NCBI GenBank assembly: GCA_030998225.1
Contig: JAPYXD010000753.1
Coordinates: 4,154,001-4,218,000 of the forward strand
From: Diplolepis rosae
Taxonomy: Eukaryota; Arthropoda; Insecta; Hymenoptera; Diplolepididae
Length of the DNA: 64,000 nt
Reading direction: 5' to 3'
The position numbers and the translations under genes are program-made. Shown one piece after another: positions 25,201 to 38,000 of the stretch (position 1 is the first letter of the stretch; every line of letters starts with the position of its first letter). The notes beneath the pieces are model-generated. The model searched no databases. It was not told the DNA's origin and saw nothing but the letters and a program-made list of their open reading frames with translations.

Positions 25201-26093
25201 CCAGGGGAGGTTGAATTGGAGAAGCAGCGATCTCTCACTGTGTAGAATTCGCTGACATCAAGAGCCGTGTTATAACTCGCACTTAAAGACTGCAAACTTC
25301 CCATCGATGAAGGAGGTTTGATAGTCTCAATATCTAAAGATGCTGCCCCAGAATTTGTGAATTCCAAAGACTTGTTTGCTTCTGCGGAAACGACTTCGGC
25401 AATTTTCTTGGCTTCTTCCTCAATAATTCTTGAGTCAGTCATAAGAGAATCTCTTTCAAAAGAATTTTTGGAAGCTGGGGGATGTTCATCTTGAGCATCG
25501 CTTTTGAAAGATGCGATAAGAGGCGCACTGACACTGATGCTAGGAAATGAAATATCATTAGGAGAATCTTCGTTCCATGTATCACTGAGTAAACTATGTT
25601 TCATTGCGTTTGATTCCCTCTCACGCATCGCTTCTGTCTGCTGTACTAAAGTTGCGGTTAGCCTATCCAGAGACGCAATCATAGCATCAGGATCTCTTTG
25701 ACGTCTGTAAGCTTCTTCTACTCTCGAGTTTTCTTCAGTCGCTATTATTGCTTCTTCCACATGCATTCCTGCAATTGCGTTTGGTTTTCCGATATCGACA
25801 GTATCTTTCGCAGGAGGTTCATTAGAGGTCAAAGATGTATTGGATGCATTAATAGAATCATTTGTAACTTTTGGTCCTCTGGACTGAATACAAAATTGTA
25901 GAAGAGCTTGTTCTGATCTTTCGACAGAATCGAACGATTCGCAACTTCCTGAAATTGCTGAAGATGCTTGTGCAGGAGAATGAGAATTTTCAGAATCAGA
26001 AATTTTATCGCCCGTAATGATGGAAGGTTGAATTTCAGCTGACGGAGATACTGCGATTTGATTAATAGACTTTGTCGACGGCAAAGACAGAGG
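22278..26093 (-). CDS. Apc: APC last exon: repeat, basic and C-terminal regions
   Basis: This 1271-residue exon carries the APC C-terminal half. Three similar blocks centre on IKPPS, VKPPSMLDEV and INPPSLFNEV, spaced about 90 residues apart near protein residues 1568, 1664 and 1743. A charged stretch near residue 1830 contains LTPKQKRQLAKERYKT and, about 50 residues later, LTPKQRRLEDRNRF. The serine/proline-rich basic region starts near GPRITKPG, comparable to GPRILKPG of vertebrate APC. It includes the SxIP EB1-type motifs SGIP, SAIP and SSIP (twice). Near the end, RLGSFIRVEE and PPFNYNPHPESS correspond to conserved vertebrate C-terminal blocks. The chain ends in TTV, a class I PDZ ligand like the vertebrate TSV. 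Plus-strand ORFs overlapping this exon are shadows. Confidence 0.93.
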   Translation of the reverse strand, partial: PLSLPSTKSINQIAVSPSAEIQPSIITGDKISDSENSHSPAQASSAISGSCESFDSVERSEQALLQFCIQSRGPKVTNDSINASNTSLTSNEPPAKDTVDIGKPNAIAGMHVEEAIIATEENSRVEEAYRRQRDPDAMIASLDRLTATLVQQTEAMRERESNAMKHSLLSDTWNEDSPNDISFPSISVSAPLIASFKSDAQDEHPPASKNSFERDSLMTDSRIIEEEAKKIAEVVSAEANKSLEFTNSGAASLDIETIKPPSSMGSLQSLSASYNTALDVSEFYTVRDRCFSNSTSPGKVKNQFTSGGRKKSLPIGVVARRALNYGTNHTSSLENLLSEFSPGSLSQLENVKPPSMLDEVLDMGDMENSMLSVASITSEIADARDQDSHSFTASDSVFDLVKPVANVLSMTCMRYAESMQMSANNSLSECLENINPPSLFNEVTEMDESTLEETLCSDTLCIDVDLRTEEASNPLAIDRIEERDNDTDEAATPIPSEYCVSSSADSTPKKRSHRGHLTPKQKRQLAKERYKTYTIAAELVKKEEEDRRKQEEAQRKNEDKKSSTFSKLTPKQRRLEDRNRFQTQVLENPLASRSSSHEQSDNEDIPETEAASAPAKSGIPTLKKFTTGKMFKDSSAVNKASNERYRTRTINETDFNGQENTEEVVEVHTILEQNANIVLNTLNENTKGPNNDEMLLDCETLSLVSNDSGSEHYLQMRFTNGDSKRVTNTIFHQESRSRVFSYEVSEQKLVELEPTRQNLPAENEESQSEDESHDSSSEKPVPETRGPRITKPGILSRDLSLESNATDKSEPEIPKAIRGRRKPLYSNPTTRKSTPQSSPSKQVNRNSAIPIGRSNTSPIVRPTRATTLRQNNNTSTVRDPPKSIPSPKHTASSRAAAIASKRSSIPQKGSSLTYTKALKRHSTPSSSSIQPEVKTEPPLIPLERQGTFTKDEPEVENAPTVPSIPSPIETKIAKPVTNSKTQSFIGKLKTSAKTYQAQSSSKGISSLVPPKRSQFTSNDSSSIPKKVTTLEQRSNSNSNIVSIPLTQRKKTAKEPTSKIASLWKKVEESRNKQRFEKPDTRKWIITSNGKMETDCVTDDSSGFRLFRSSTFEGIPKTISDSSIAQKANSTFSFKGIETQFGGMKYRNSCDLTGIPVKHPEPKISQPEGTRGVVFRNQRNSDPSEMEIDITKRISRLGSFIRVEESSKMNPLIQGATLRTPASAIVPPFNYNPHPESSLQIAKDRTNIAEDKIDIPDFKSDIITASARVTTV

Positions 26094-29000
26094 CTGGAAG
26101 AGTTTAAATTCGTTAGAAAAAAATAATTAGTATTTTATGTATTAGCTAAATATAATTTTCAGAATCTACCTCATTGCGTCCATAATCAAAAACAGCAGAT
26201 GTGATTTCTTGCATACTGTAGCGCGAGTTTTTTCGAGGTTCTTTGCTGGGTGCTATTGCAACATTACTATCAACGCGATTCAATTCTGTACTAGTTTGAT
26301 ACCTCGTAAGATTGCACTCTGTTTGTAGCTCTTCTTCCTCAAGACTGTTCCTCCTGAAAGACTGTCTATGCCTATAAATTTTGTAAACAATACTTAGTCA
26401 ATACTTATGGACATACTCCAGGATTTTCAACTCAATAACTATTGGAAGTCGTAAGTTTCCACGAGTCCAATTTAAAAAAAAAGAATATTATGAATAGCAC
26501 TCACCTGTTGTTTTGCATTCCAATGTTAATACACGCAGCCAGTAAGCCCTGATCATCATCATCGTCATCATCTTCGCTGACTTGATTCACAGTAAATGGA
26601 GAAGCTGTCTTTCTTCCAAGTTTTCTTTCGAACTCTTTATGTTTTGAGTCGTCAGTAATTTTGTTTTCATCATCAACTGTCAGAGATCTGTGGTTAGTGG
26701 CATCCGAATCTAAAAAAATGTATTTTGAAATAGTTCATCTATATTACAATAATTGATACTTTTAAAAGCATGTAACATACTGTTGTGACCAGTCTCGACT
26801 TTCCAGACATCTTCCAAAGATCTATCCGTATTCGTTATTGAATTTAAATTAGCAGATTTGACTTTATGAGAATTAGTGACATTGGAGAGCCTCAAAGACT
26901 CTGGAATGGATCTAAACAAACTTCGTGGCCTGATATCAGCTTGTAAATCAGAAGCTGAAGTTGCTCTTGACGAATTGAGAGACATTTGGAAAGGAGTATC
27001 TTCCGTACAATAGGTTTTAATAGAGTCTCCGTTAATAACATCTTGCTCCGTACATGTAAAATAAGCAGAACTTTGTTTTTCATCCTCGTCCGAATTATTC
27101 TCAGCATAACGTAAACTGTAGTTCGTTGTTTGGTCACAGAATGGATCTTCTTCCTGATTTAGAACAGAGTTTTTAATCTCCTTCAATTTTTCAACATACT
27201 GATTACCACAAGCTCCGTTTTCCACAGGTATATTCCTCTTGGATCTTTCTTCTAAACGTGAAATTCCGGAAATATGATTCACGTTTGTCTTATGTAGATT
27301 TGATTTCTCAGGAAAGCTGCATTCATTGTCAGACCTGGTGAATGAAAAATCGCAAGAACTGGTCTGAGAAAGTCTATCTTCAATGGAGGAGTGTAACAAG
27401 ACTTGTGAGCATCCTGCTTCCTGATCAGCCGCAGTGGACCACGAAATTGTAGATGTAGTTCGCTTCAAACTGTCGCCATCAGTAAATTTCATACGATTCG
27501 ACACGGCGTTTTTGTATCTGTGAGCGTATTTCCTCTCGGCATGGGTTCCTTTTGAAAATCCATCTCTACTCATTCCCATGTCGAAACCAACGGCGGAGTG
27601 TAAGGAAGAAGATTGTTGTTTCATTTGCACATCCATTGGTGAAGCTCCATTTAAAGCGTGTCTATTGACTTTCTCAAAAATCGTATCTGAATGCGTGCTC
27701 GTTACGGAACGCATTGATTCTCTACTCTCGCTCCGAGTTACATTTGGATATTTAATACCAGAAGGTCCAGCCTGATTACTCTGCACTTGATACGCCCGTC
27801 CTGAAACATTTATGAGGTTTGGATCCATTTTGAAAGAAAATTTATCATCCTTATTTATCGGAGAAGTACTGGGTTCTATATTTTCGCAAGTCTCGGCTAA
27901 ATTCTGATCAATCTCTTGCTCGAGAGCTTTCTGCCTTCGGGCGACTAGAGTTGGCAATGTGGGCAACCCAAGTCCTCTAGCAGTTGAATCTAAATGCACG
28001 AGATTATTCGCACCGGGTCTTGCACTCAGTAGATTCTTCAAAGCGGCACTGGAACCCATTGAGATCATTTTATGCTTCGAATGAACAAGACTTCGCAGCA
28101 TAGGAACTGCTCCTAAGTCCCAAAGCAAACGTTGATCCTGGGGACAACGTGCAGAAAGATTCCAGAGAGCCCCACATGCATTGCTCACCACAGTCAGACT
28201 CGGAGATCGTAGCTGACTAAGAAGAACCTGCAGACAACCCTTTTCTCTAACAATCGATCTGTAGTCTTCCCGCACTGCGATGTGACTTGAAACGTTTCTT
28301 AAAATTCCACCCGCGTTTTCCACTATCGCGAAATTCTTGGACGGTGCTTTGTAGCTGAGCATGTCTACGAGGAAAGCTAACGCGCCTTCGACAGCGCAAA
28401 TGTCAACTTTATTTGTGCTACAGTGTGCTGAAAGGTTCCAGAGAGCGGAAAGTATCGACTTTAAGGTGGACTCTTTGCGACCCTCCATCGCAGCTTTCAT
28501 CAAACCGATGACCGCTCCTACTTCCCTCAGAGTCTGCTTGCTGTTCGTGTCCGCTCTCCAGGATAGATTTCGCAAAACACTCGCTGTCACCTGTCTCAAA
28601 TCATCGCTTGGGCTTCTTAATTGGGAAACCAAGGCTTTCATGAACTCCTTGAAGGAACAGAGAAGAGCCTTGTTGTTTCCATCGCCGAAGGTCAGGTTTG
28701 TTAATGCCATTCCTGCGTATCTTCTGAGCGTAATGCAATTCTGATCGTCGCACTCGCTCCCGTGAGCTGCGTGATCCATTTCGATCAGCTCAGCGACGGC
28801 GTGAAGGCCACCCAGTTGGCACATCGCATGTCGATGATCCTCGTCGAAAGAAAGCTTCATAAGAGCCGCTATTGTCGTTCCCGGATGTCTTTCTGAGTCC
28901 TCACGTGGTTGTTCTGATTCCAGAGATACTCTAAGAGTTTGACAGTAATCTCTTAATTGTTCTAAAAGTCTCAATACTCGAACTTCCCGACGTCCGGATC

Positions 29001-32000
29001 GTTCATCACTCCGAACTTGGACCACGTTATGCAGTGCTCGCATCGCTCGCTCCCGAGAATCAGGATCTTGTCCTGGAGAGTGAATCAGTTGAACCAATAA
29101 AGGTAAACAACCCGATTGTCTCATTATGAGACAGCTCTCTATTGAATTACTCATAGAGAGCAAAGCCTCACTCATATCCTCTCTATCTTCGCTACGACCC
29201 AGCATTCCCAAAAGATTGTAGACAACGTCCATTTTTGCTCCGAGTCTTCTGTGACTTTGATTCCCTGTCGACGATCCACCTCCAGTGCTGGACGAGAAAC
29301 TCATAATGCTAGCCATCTCCTGTAAAATTATAAAGGGATAAGAAACTATTATCCACAGATAATGGATATACCTGGAGGATTATAGATAGTTTTATAAGTA
29401 ACATACGTTGTGTATTGTTGTCGAGGTGCTTTGCTGGCTAGAAAAAGCATATTGTTGGCTGCTCCAAACATCTCGCTTTACAGGCCAAGTTCCATGATAA
29501 AGAGATGATAGCTTTTGATTTTGTAAAGAAGAACTTGGTCTGCTTTCATCCTCGCTGCTGGCATCATTTTCGTATCCTTTGCTACTCCTTGCATATAACT
29601 TCAACAAATATATGACATTTTTTTTGTTAAAAAGATTTTTTTACTTTCTTATACAGAAATTTTAATTTCAATTTTTGAATACTATTTAAATTTTAAGTCG
29701 GTAAGTTAAAAAAAGTAAATGTTTGAAGAATATTGAGATAAGTATTTTAATCTGATTATATAAGTATTTTAAAAATAGAAGATGTAAATAGTTTATATAA
29801 TGAATAGTCAGTGAAAATAACTTATTAAAGAAGATCGAGCATTGCAGAATAGTCATGACGAAATATAATTAATTACAATTTCTAAAAATATTAGTGACCT
29901 TACTCAATACTTATTTAATGAAAAAAAGTTTACTTAATAGTCAAAAAATCAGAAACAAAAATTGTCTGTTTCAATAATAATTACTGTAGTTCAAAAATTA
30001 CTTTCATATTTTGACAGGGTGTCTGTTAATTTTGTTACATCTATTTTTGCAATCTTCTTATCTTCACATATTTTTTAATAACCTGTTTAAGAAAAAAGTT
30101 ACTGTAATTTTAATTAAATGAAATATAAAGACCATAACTAATTTTTATAATATGATTTATCGTTTATAGTCATAAGAAAACATATATAATCTTTTTTTTT
30201 TTAAAGTATAATTGTAGTAAAAAAAATTAATGAAAAAAATTAAACTAATAAAAAAAATAGCGACACTTTGTTATTTGTATTTCAAAGTATTCAAATTTCA
30301 GTAATCCCTTCACTTTACAATATTATCAAAGCATATGAGTAGTTTTACTTACATGTTGAATTGAAATTTAGTCTTTACAGCAAACAATATTTCGATGAGA
30401 TAAAAAAGAGGATTATTTTTCAAGAATAAGCTTGTAAAAACCGCAATAAATTTTGACCTACAGTAACTATTATGAAAAAGTTGATTATGTATTTATATTT
30501 TCAATTTTTTCCTACCAAAGTAAACATTTACCAAAGTGGCAATTAATTATGTTCTTCAGTGATTCTCTAGTCACACTCGACCATTCTCACTATCGCTTAA
30601 GATTATGCACTTGGAATTTTCTCACATAATATTTCGGGGAAATAAAAATTGAAAATAATAATAAAAAAGTATAAAATTACAACAAAGATATCCAAGATGA
30701 TTCACCCTGTCTCGCAAGGGTCGCTTCGAGCGTAGAGTAGAGGAGTAAAAGGAAAAGGGCGTAGAAGGATGGAAGAGGATGATGCGGTCTAAAATCAATA
30801 CCATCCGTGATAATGGTGGAGGGTAAAGTATTAGTATACACAGCCCACACGTATAAAAACAACCCAAACTAACATGCGGGAGTCCAGAATAAAAATACCC
30901 CCAAAGCTTAGATTATTTAAACCCCAAAATAAATCTTTCCATCTCCTAAAGTGATTTGAAAAATGACATTGCTCGGCTCAAGAATCTTCTCTAATAAGGA
31001 CGAAATGTCAAAACCATGCGCTAATAAATATATAATCAAATCAGTTCAATGAATCTAAATAATGAATGAATTTCTCCTCCGACAGAATGATTTGAGATGA
31101 AAGAAGCAATTTGAAATAATTATCAATAATCAGAATAAGTGTCATAAAATTACTTCGGGACTAGAAGAGTCGGATTCGAGTTCAATCTCTTCCTTGTGTT
31201 CTGGCTCCATGACATCTTCCTTATTTGTGTGAGACTTCCTGTCAGTGATGGTCGATGAATTATTATCAGTTCTAGCTTTGGCACCATTGATTAAACGTAC
31301 TCGCGAGTTTGGAAGGGAGTCGACGAGGGTGTTTCGTCGACTCCAAGTTAAATTCTCCGATGACTCTAGGGCCGGCAGACCTTGACGAAGGCCCGAATCG
31401 TGCTGGCCCCCTGTAGACTCGCCAGTGTCGCATGCGAAACGTTCTTCCACGCCGACGCGTCCTGCACTGGCGAATATCGTCGCGGCGCTGGGGGTGTGCG
31501 AGCTCAAATTTAAACGTTTCGACGACTGCTGACCCTGGGAATCGAATCTCTCTGTATTCTTTTCCTCCTAAAAACAAATAATCAGAAAGTTAAATTTATT
31601 TTTAAAGATACTGGTAAGAAAGTCAGGTGAATAATCATCACATTGCCTCAGAAATTAGTTGATTTATTAAATAGTTCTTAAATTATCGGTCATTTAAAAT
31701 TTAGTGACGTTCTTGTGACAATGACAGATATTTTTCGACAATTTTACAATTTACAGAGAATTTAGTGTAATAAGATTGATCACCTAAATTTTGAGTGTAT
31801 ACCAAATTTCTGAGATTTGAAAATATTCCAAATTTCTTGAAAGATGTGATAAATAAATAAGAAAAAGGCAAATATTGATAAATTTCAAAAGTTGAAAAAT
31901 AGATTCATCACCGGATTGGAATGTCACAATTTTCGATGGTTTTAAAAGTTTTCTACAAATAAAATGATTCGTAAATTTTTTAATTAATTTTATGCTTTAA

Positions 32001-35000
32001 AAGTACAGCTATTAATTTATAAAATTGATTCGGATTTACGTTTCCAAATGATAATTAATAAAATGGTAATTAATAATGCTTTTCCTTAATTATTTAAAAA
32101 TGGGGAAATATCGCTGCTAATGTTTATCACTTAAAGAGCCAAATGAATAATTGAAAAGTAATTAGAGTTGCATATTCATTATTTCAGAATAGATTGCCAT
32201 AAACTCTTGAATGTCTAATCGCACATATTTTTGGCTTATCATGATTTGAGATTAAAATACAAGTGCATAAAACCATCTAGACTTTTTCTCATCTATGGTT
32301 TTCTCAGAAGAAATTATGAATCATTCAAGGTACGTATTTTCAAATTACAACACAGCTACGAAGGAGGAGTTATTGTGACGTCATTGAAAATGTCGTGCTG
32401 CGTGATTTCCTTTTTAAGAGGGATTGAAATTGACTTGATCATATTTATTTCGTGTACTATAAATTTTTCTTTGATAAAACTCGTTTTTAAAAATTGATGT
32501 ACAATTTTTAAAAATACTGATCAAGATGTTCTTGGTCTTATTTTGCATTTCAAATCATGCGTGGGAAAATGAGAAGATTAAGTTCATAGAAACCCATGGG
32601 AGCTTTGGAATATAGCATTTAACAAGCAATGTATAGAGTTTACCACAGACTTTCTCTAAATTTTCTCTAACAATTTCTATTCGCAATTTATCCGAAGAAA
32701 GCTTATCTGTATTGTTTTCTGTATAATTACTTATTTATTACCTCATAACCATTTTTGCTGATATTATTTACAACATTATTATCTCCCAATGTAGAGCAAG
32801 TTTTAATAAATATAAAAGAGAAGAGTTCAACGCTTGATCTCAGGCGATCATGCCAAGTTTCGTTTTTATTATTAATGAGCCAGAGGATATTTTAAGCTTA
32901 TGTCGTTAAACCTGTTTGAAGAAAGATTGACAATTTTTTATGGAAGATCTTTTTTACTATTGATATAATAGTAGAAGTAAAAATAGTAGAATAAGTTATT
33001 GATAAAATTCAGTTCTATGTCTGGGGAAAAATATTTTACAAACGTGAAAAATCTTTCAATTCTTTTCTATTCATTAATGTTCTAACTTTTTTCCTAAAAT
33101 TAGGCAAATTTGCTAATTTATAAATGAAAATATTGAGTTTCAAAATTAAGTCTAGGTTTCCAAGATTGACTGAGATCTTGTAATTATATTTTAACTTTTA
33201 ATTTCATCTGAACCACCCCAGTATTTAATATTTAAGAAATTATAAATTGTAATTAACATAAAAGGTTTTAAATTATTAAATAATTGTAATATTAAATGAT
33301 TTGAAAGCTTGAAAAACAAATTTTCAAATTCTGTAGGATAAACTAATTCTGAGCTGAAGCTAATGATAAGGAAAATAAAAGTTTAATAGGAAAGACAGTA
33401 AATCAATCTAACAAGCTTACAATTTTATTAACTTTCTCCCCGAGTCTCTTTCATTTCTCTTATGAGACTAGATGTAAATTACGATCGTGCGCATTACACT
33501 GAGAAAAAAATGTATCCAACAAAACTTTTTTTGTTATCCTGACAAAATATTTTGTTGTCCCAACAAAACATTTTGTTTAACCAACAAAATTTGTTTGATA
33601 TAGCAAAATGTTTTGTTGGCACAACAAAAGATTTTTGTTAGCTAAATACTAACCAAATATTTTTGTTGATTTGACAAAACTGTTTTCTCAGTGTATGAAT
33701 AATCTCCACAATATTAGAACACGAAATACACCTATAATGTTGAATAATTTAAATACTGATCTGAGATAAAGATTACAAGAACACTTTTTCGCACTCCCGT
33801 CAAGATTTCACTTATTTTTTCTTTTTCATTCTTCTAATTAACGCTTGCAAACAAATATATTATTACTTCTGTGGGATTTTTTCTCACTAAATATAATTTT
33901 ATTAAAATGAATAAATCATTAACGTTATTCAACTTCCTAATATCCAGAATAAGCTTTTTAGTTTTCTACTATAAAATAAAGTAATTTGAATGGTTAACGC
34001 TTTATCGATTTCACCCAAAATGACTTCTAAAATATACATTTTCTTGGTCTAATAAATTGGAAGACTAAAATAAATTTCCATTTTTCTTATCATTTCACAC
34101 TTAGAAAAGTTGCTGAAGAAAATTTAAGAAACAATATATTTGTTTATTATTGGTTATTTTGAACCAAAAAATGATTTCTTCATACCAACGAAATGCTTTT
34201 GGTAATCTAAAATGTTATTCTTCAAAATGATTTTTTCAAGAATCTTTTAAAGGTATATAAGGTAATTTATTATTAAAACAATAATTAATTGCTTCGAATA
34301 TAAAAAGGATTCTATCTCTTTGAATGAAATAATTTATTTGCCTGGAAGTTGTAGAATCTTTATGGGAGAGTAAATAATACATTTAGTTTCTTATTTCTGA
34401 AAAGCTTATTCGTTTCTTAATTAAGAAAATTGGACTTTTGAGGATAAAAATTCCCAATACAACAATAATATATTTCTTTGAACCAAACAAATTAAGGCGA
34501 CCAAAATATTTATTTAAATCAAAGAAACTTTTTTCATCTTCAGAACATTTTTGAGAAAGTTATGAAATCTGAAGAAAGATCACCTTCTGGCTGATGTTCC
34601 GGGTTGGATTGGGACAGTACCGTGGAATAGTGCTAGGAATTTTACTTTTGGTGATTGAACTTCTCTCTACCACATCCTCTCGACTTTTGATTCTAATTCT
34701 GCGTTCCTTTTCGGCGACGTCCTCATCATCGTGATCCTGCATGATCTGGTGAAGACGGTTTCTCACTATCTTGGAGATTTTCAAGTTGGCCGTGTGACCT
34801 TGGGACCCAGCAAACTGACCAGTACGTGGCAGGGGAATAAAGGTTGTCACGCCTTGAAAAGGATCAAGGTCTAGACGTTGTCCTTCTAACTTTTCGCCAA
34901 AACGTAGCGGATGTTCCCGACTCTCACCGGGCATTTTTCAGCCTCGAACACCGGATACGTATTCTGTATACTTATGGAGGATCTTCCGGGGATATTGATT

Positions 35001-38000
35001 ATCTGGAGTTTTTTCAGGGCCTTAACTCGATCGCGAACAAATTGCCCGGATCTCGGGAATCGAATTACCACATCAGTGCATCTGGTCGAGCCGTAATCCT
35101 GAAGAGACGATCGTTCATGAGTTGCCCTTTATTGCTCTCCGTGCATCCACAAGCGCGCAGACTCCAATTGAAAGATTTTCAAAATGTCTCTCACCCCTGA
35201 AGGTGCGACATTTCACACCTGCAGTCTTATTTCTTATTGCAAATCACTGCCCCCAACAATTCACACTCTATTAGAATTTTCACTTTGGTTAAACGGTCCT
35301 TAACCTTTGCCATTCTGCCAGATACTTTCTTTCTAAATTTTAATTAGGATAAAACAATACTTTTTAGGGTTTCGGTGTTTTAGAAAAAAATTGAGTTTTG
35401 AACGTCTCGAGGACGTTTTAGGCTTTTTGTTGTTTTCTGCACATCTTATATATAGAAAACGTCTTTAAAGGGACTATGTAATCGTTTTTCGAGAATTTCT
35501 AGATTTTGTTTTTACTCTTTCATAAAAGTATAAACTCTATTTAAGTTTTCACAGACTATATCAGAGGTTCAGCGGAAAATTGAACATATTCTACGTATTC
35601 TTAAATTTTTTCGAGTTGAACATTTTTGGAACAATTTTTCAAATTTCAAAAAGAAATCCACAGCATTTAAAAAAGGAAGATTGATACATTCCGAAAATGT
35701 AACAATAAAATAGATTTTTCGATTGTCTAGTCTTCGCAAAACTAAAGACTTCTTCTAGATAACAGAAAGGCTAAAATTAAAGTTACGAACATCTAAAATT
35801 GTACTTTTTGGTGATAATACTTATATTTTAGGATAGAACTCGAAAAAATTTTAAGCGTAATTCTTAAGTATGATTTTACATAATTTCACCATTTTTTTTT
35901 TTTTTTGGTAGACTCATGTAAAAATTGATTTCTATACTAAATAACTGTTGGAATAGAAGATTCATTGAATAACTTTTACAATTTTGGTCACAGACAGTTA
36001 CACATTAAATGAATTTAAAAAAATATACATCACAACTTTCAGTCACTTTAATTAACGAGATTTATGATTTAAAATTGTTTAAATTAAAACCCAGCCTTTT
36101 CAAATTAAAATTTCCAAGTTAAATTCATAGCCGAAAATGAACTTTATCCAAATTATTAATAAAGAATGTTTAAAATTCGTAGATAACGAATAAAAATATG
36201 CAGTGAAAAAAAAGTTTTTACTATAAAGAAAAACCAGTTTTGAGATTGAATTCACGGAGAAAATGGCACCCTTTTACTTTCCACCTACACGTGTATTTCG
36301 CAAATATTTGGACAAGCTAATACACTCGATTAATAATATCGTCCTCGAGTCATGCAACGTGATTCGATTGAAACTTCCCACACGAATGAATTGCACAAAG
36401 TCTTTAAAACGAATGGAAGCCAGTTTATCTCCTTTGTTTATCAACAAAATTTAAAAATTTTGAAGTTATTCATGAATTATCTTTCAGATATTGAAGACCT
36501 AAGAGGTGTTGAAGACATATTATATATATATATATATTATATTATGCAACTTTGTCAGATTTGGAGGTGTTCTTAGATCCTCAACACCTTGCAAGTTCGC
36601 CATGAGCACATGCGGTGATTTTTGAAGGCCTTTGCCTCTCACCTCTAGTGAAAAGGAGTGTGGGTAGCCGAAAAAACTTAATGCGATGAAATGTGTCGCG
36701 ATTGATGAAACAACTTGTTAGATGGACAGACAACGTCAGAAATGCGGAGATAGAACACATGAACGAATAATCGTGACGTCCGCGATTCAACTAACTGGTG
36801 TAGGTTAGGGGATAGACGAACAGCTGGACTTGGTGACTCGGTCTGGTTGCTGAGTTCCATCAGTGCCGGAGCAAAGAAATTCTGGGCCTTTGTTATGTTT
36901 AAAATATGTAATATCCATCTCACAACTTATAATCACTCAAAATCTAGAATATAATAACAATATAATAACTAGACCAAGTACATGGTTATATCTGTATATT
37001 ATGGCATGTTTTAATTTAATATCGCTCTAACGTAATTCGAGGTTTTTTATGCAAAATTTATTACTTTATTATTATTTATTTCTTTTTCAAAACTTCTTTC
37101 TTATTCTCATGGACTTAATGAGGGAAATATTACAAAAATTCTAAAAATAATGGATAGAACAATTTAATTATGTATTTCCTCAACTAGTCGCTTCTGCAAG
37201 TTTTATAGACCTTTACATTTACCTGTAGAAAGTTACTTTTTAAATTTCCCGCGATTTTGATCATTTAAATTGATATAACTTTGAAAATGTAATTTTTTGG
37301 ATGGACATTATTTTTTTGAATGATAAAAAAACCCAGGCAGGATTTTCACTTTCAATTTACACATTTGTAATGTTTTTGGAAGAACTTTAAAAATATTTAG
37401 AATATGTCCAACCCATAAATTAACAATTTTAAAGCTGGGGACTTACAGTATTATCCTAACAAAGAATCAAATAATATAAAAATTTTATTTGTTCACTTTT
37501 TAAAGAATTAACACAAGCTGTATCTCAATTTTAAAAAGATACAAATATTCTTTCTATAAAAATCCTTAATGCAAAGCGATTTCAGATTTAATACTAAATG
37601 ATGAGGCATGCTAACGTATCAAAAACTTCAACTACTTCTTGGTCTAAATAACTAATCTCCTTCATGTAACTATATTGCATGCAATATAAGGAAATGCTAT
37701 AATCTTATTATTGTGTGGGACGTAATTGTCAGTTTCAAGCTTAACAAGATAAAATGAAAGTTAATTTAAAATACCTACTCTAATTGAAAATAATTTATCC
37801 ACTTAAATTAAAAACCTGGCAAGTCAATATTTTGAAAGATTTTCCATTAATTCTATTAAAATATCATAAACTAAAATTAAATTTTAACGTAAGCAGTCGC
37901 TATTTTGAAACTTTGAACTCGTGAGTATATTTTATCTATTTTTTTCAAAATTAATTATGATATTCATTTCTGATCATTTGTAATCGGTGTAATTTTAATT

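Noticed and set aside
22654..25901. Several plus-strand ORFs of 60-133 codons opposite the APC last exon
   Set aside because: They are shadows of a long conserved coding exon and have no family resemblance or splice context of their own.
26781..29319. Beta-catenin or p120-type armadillo protein
   Set aside because: The repeat wording, the downstream 15- and 20-residue motifs and the terminal exon are APC-specific.
34844..35200. A 118-codon plus-strand ORF opposite the candidate APC exon
   Set aside because: It is antisense to sequence that is more convincingly coding on the minus strand, and it lacks splice or promoter signals.
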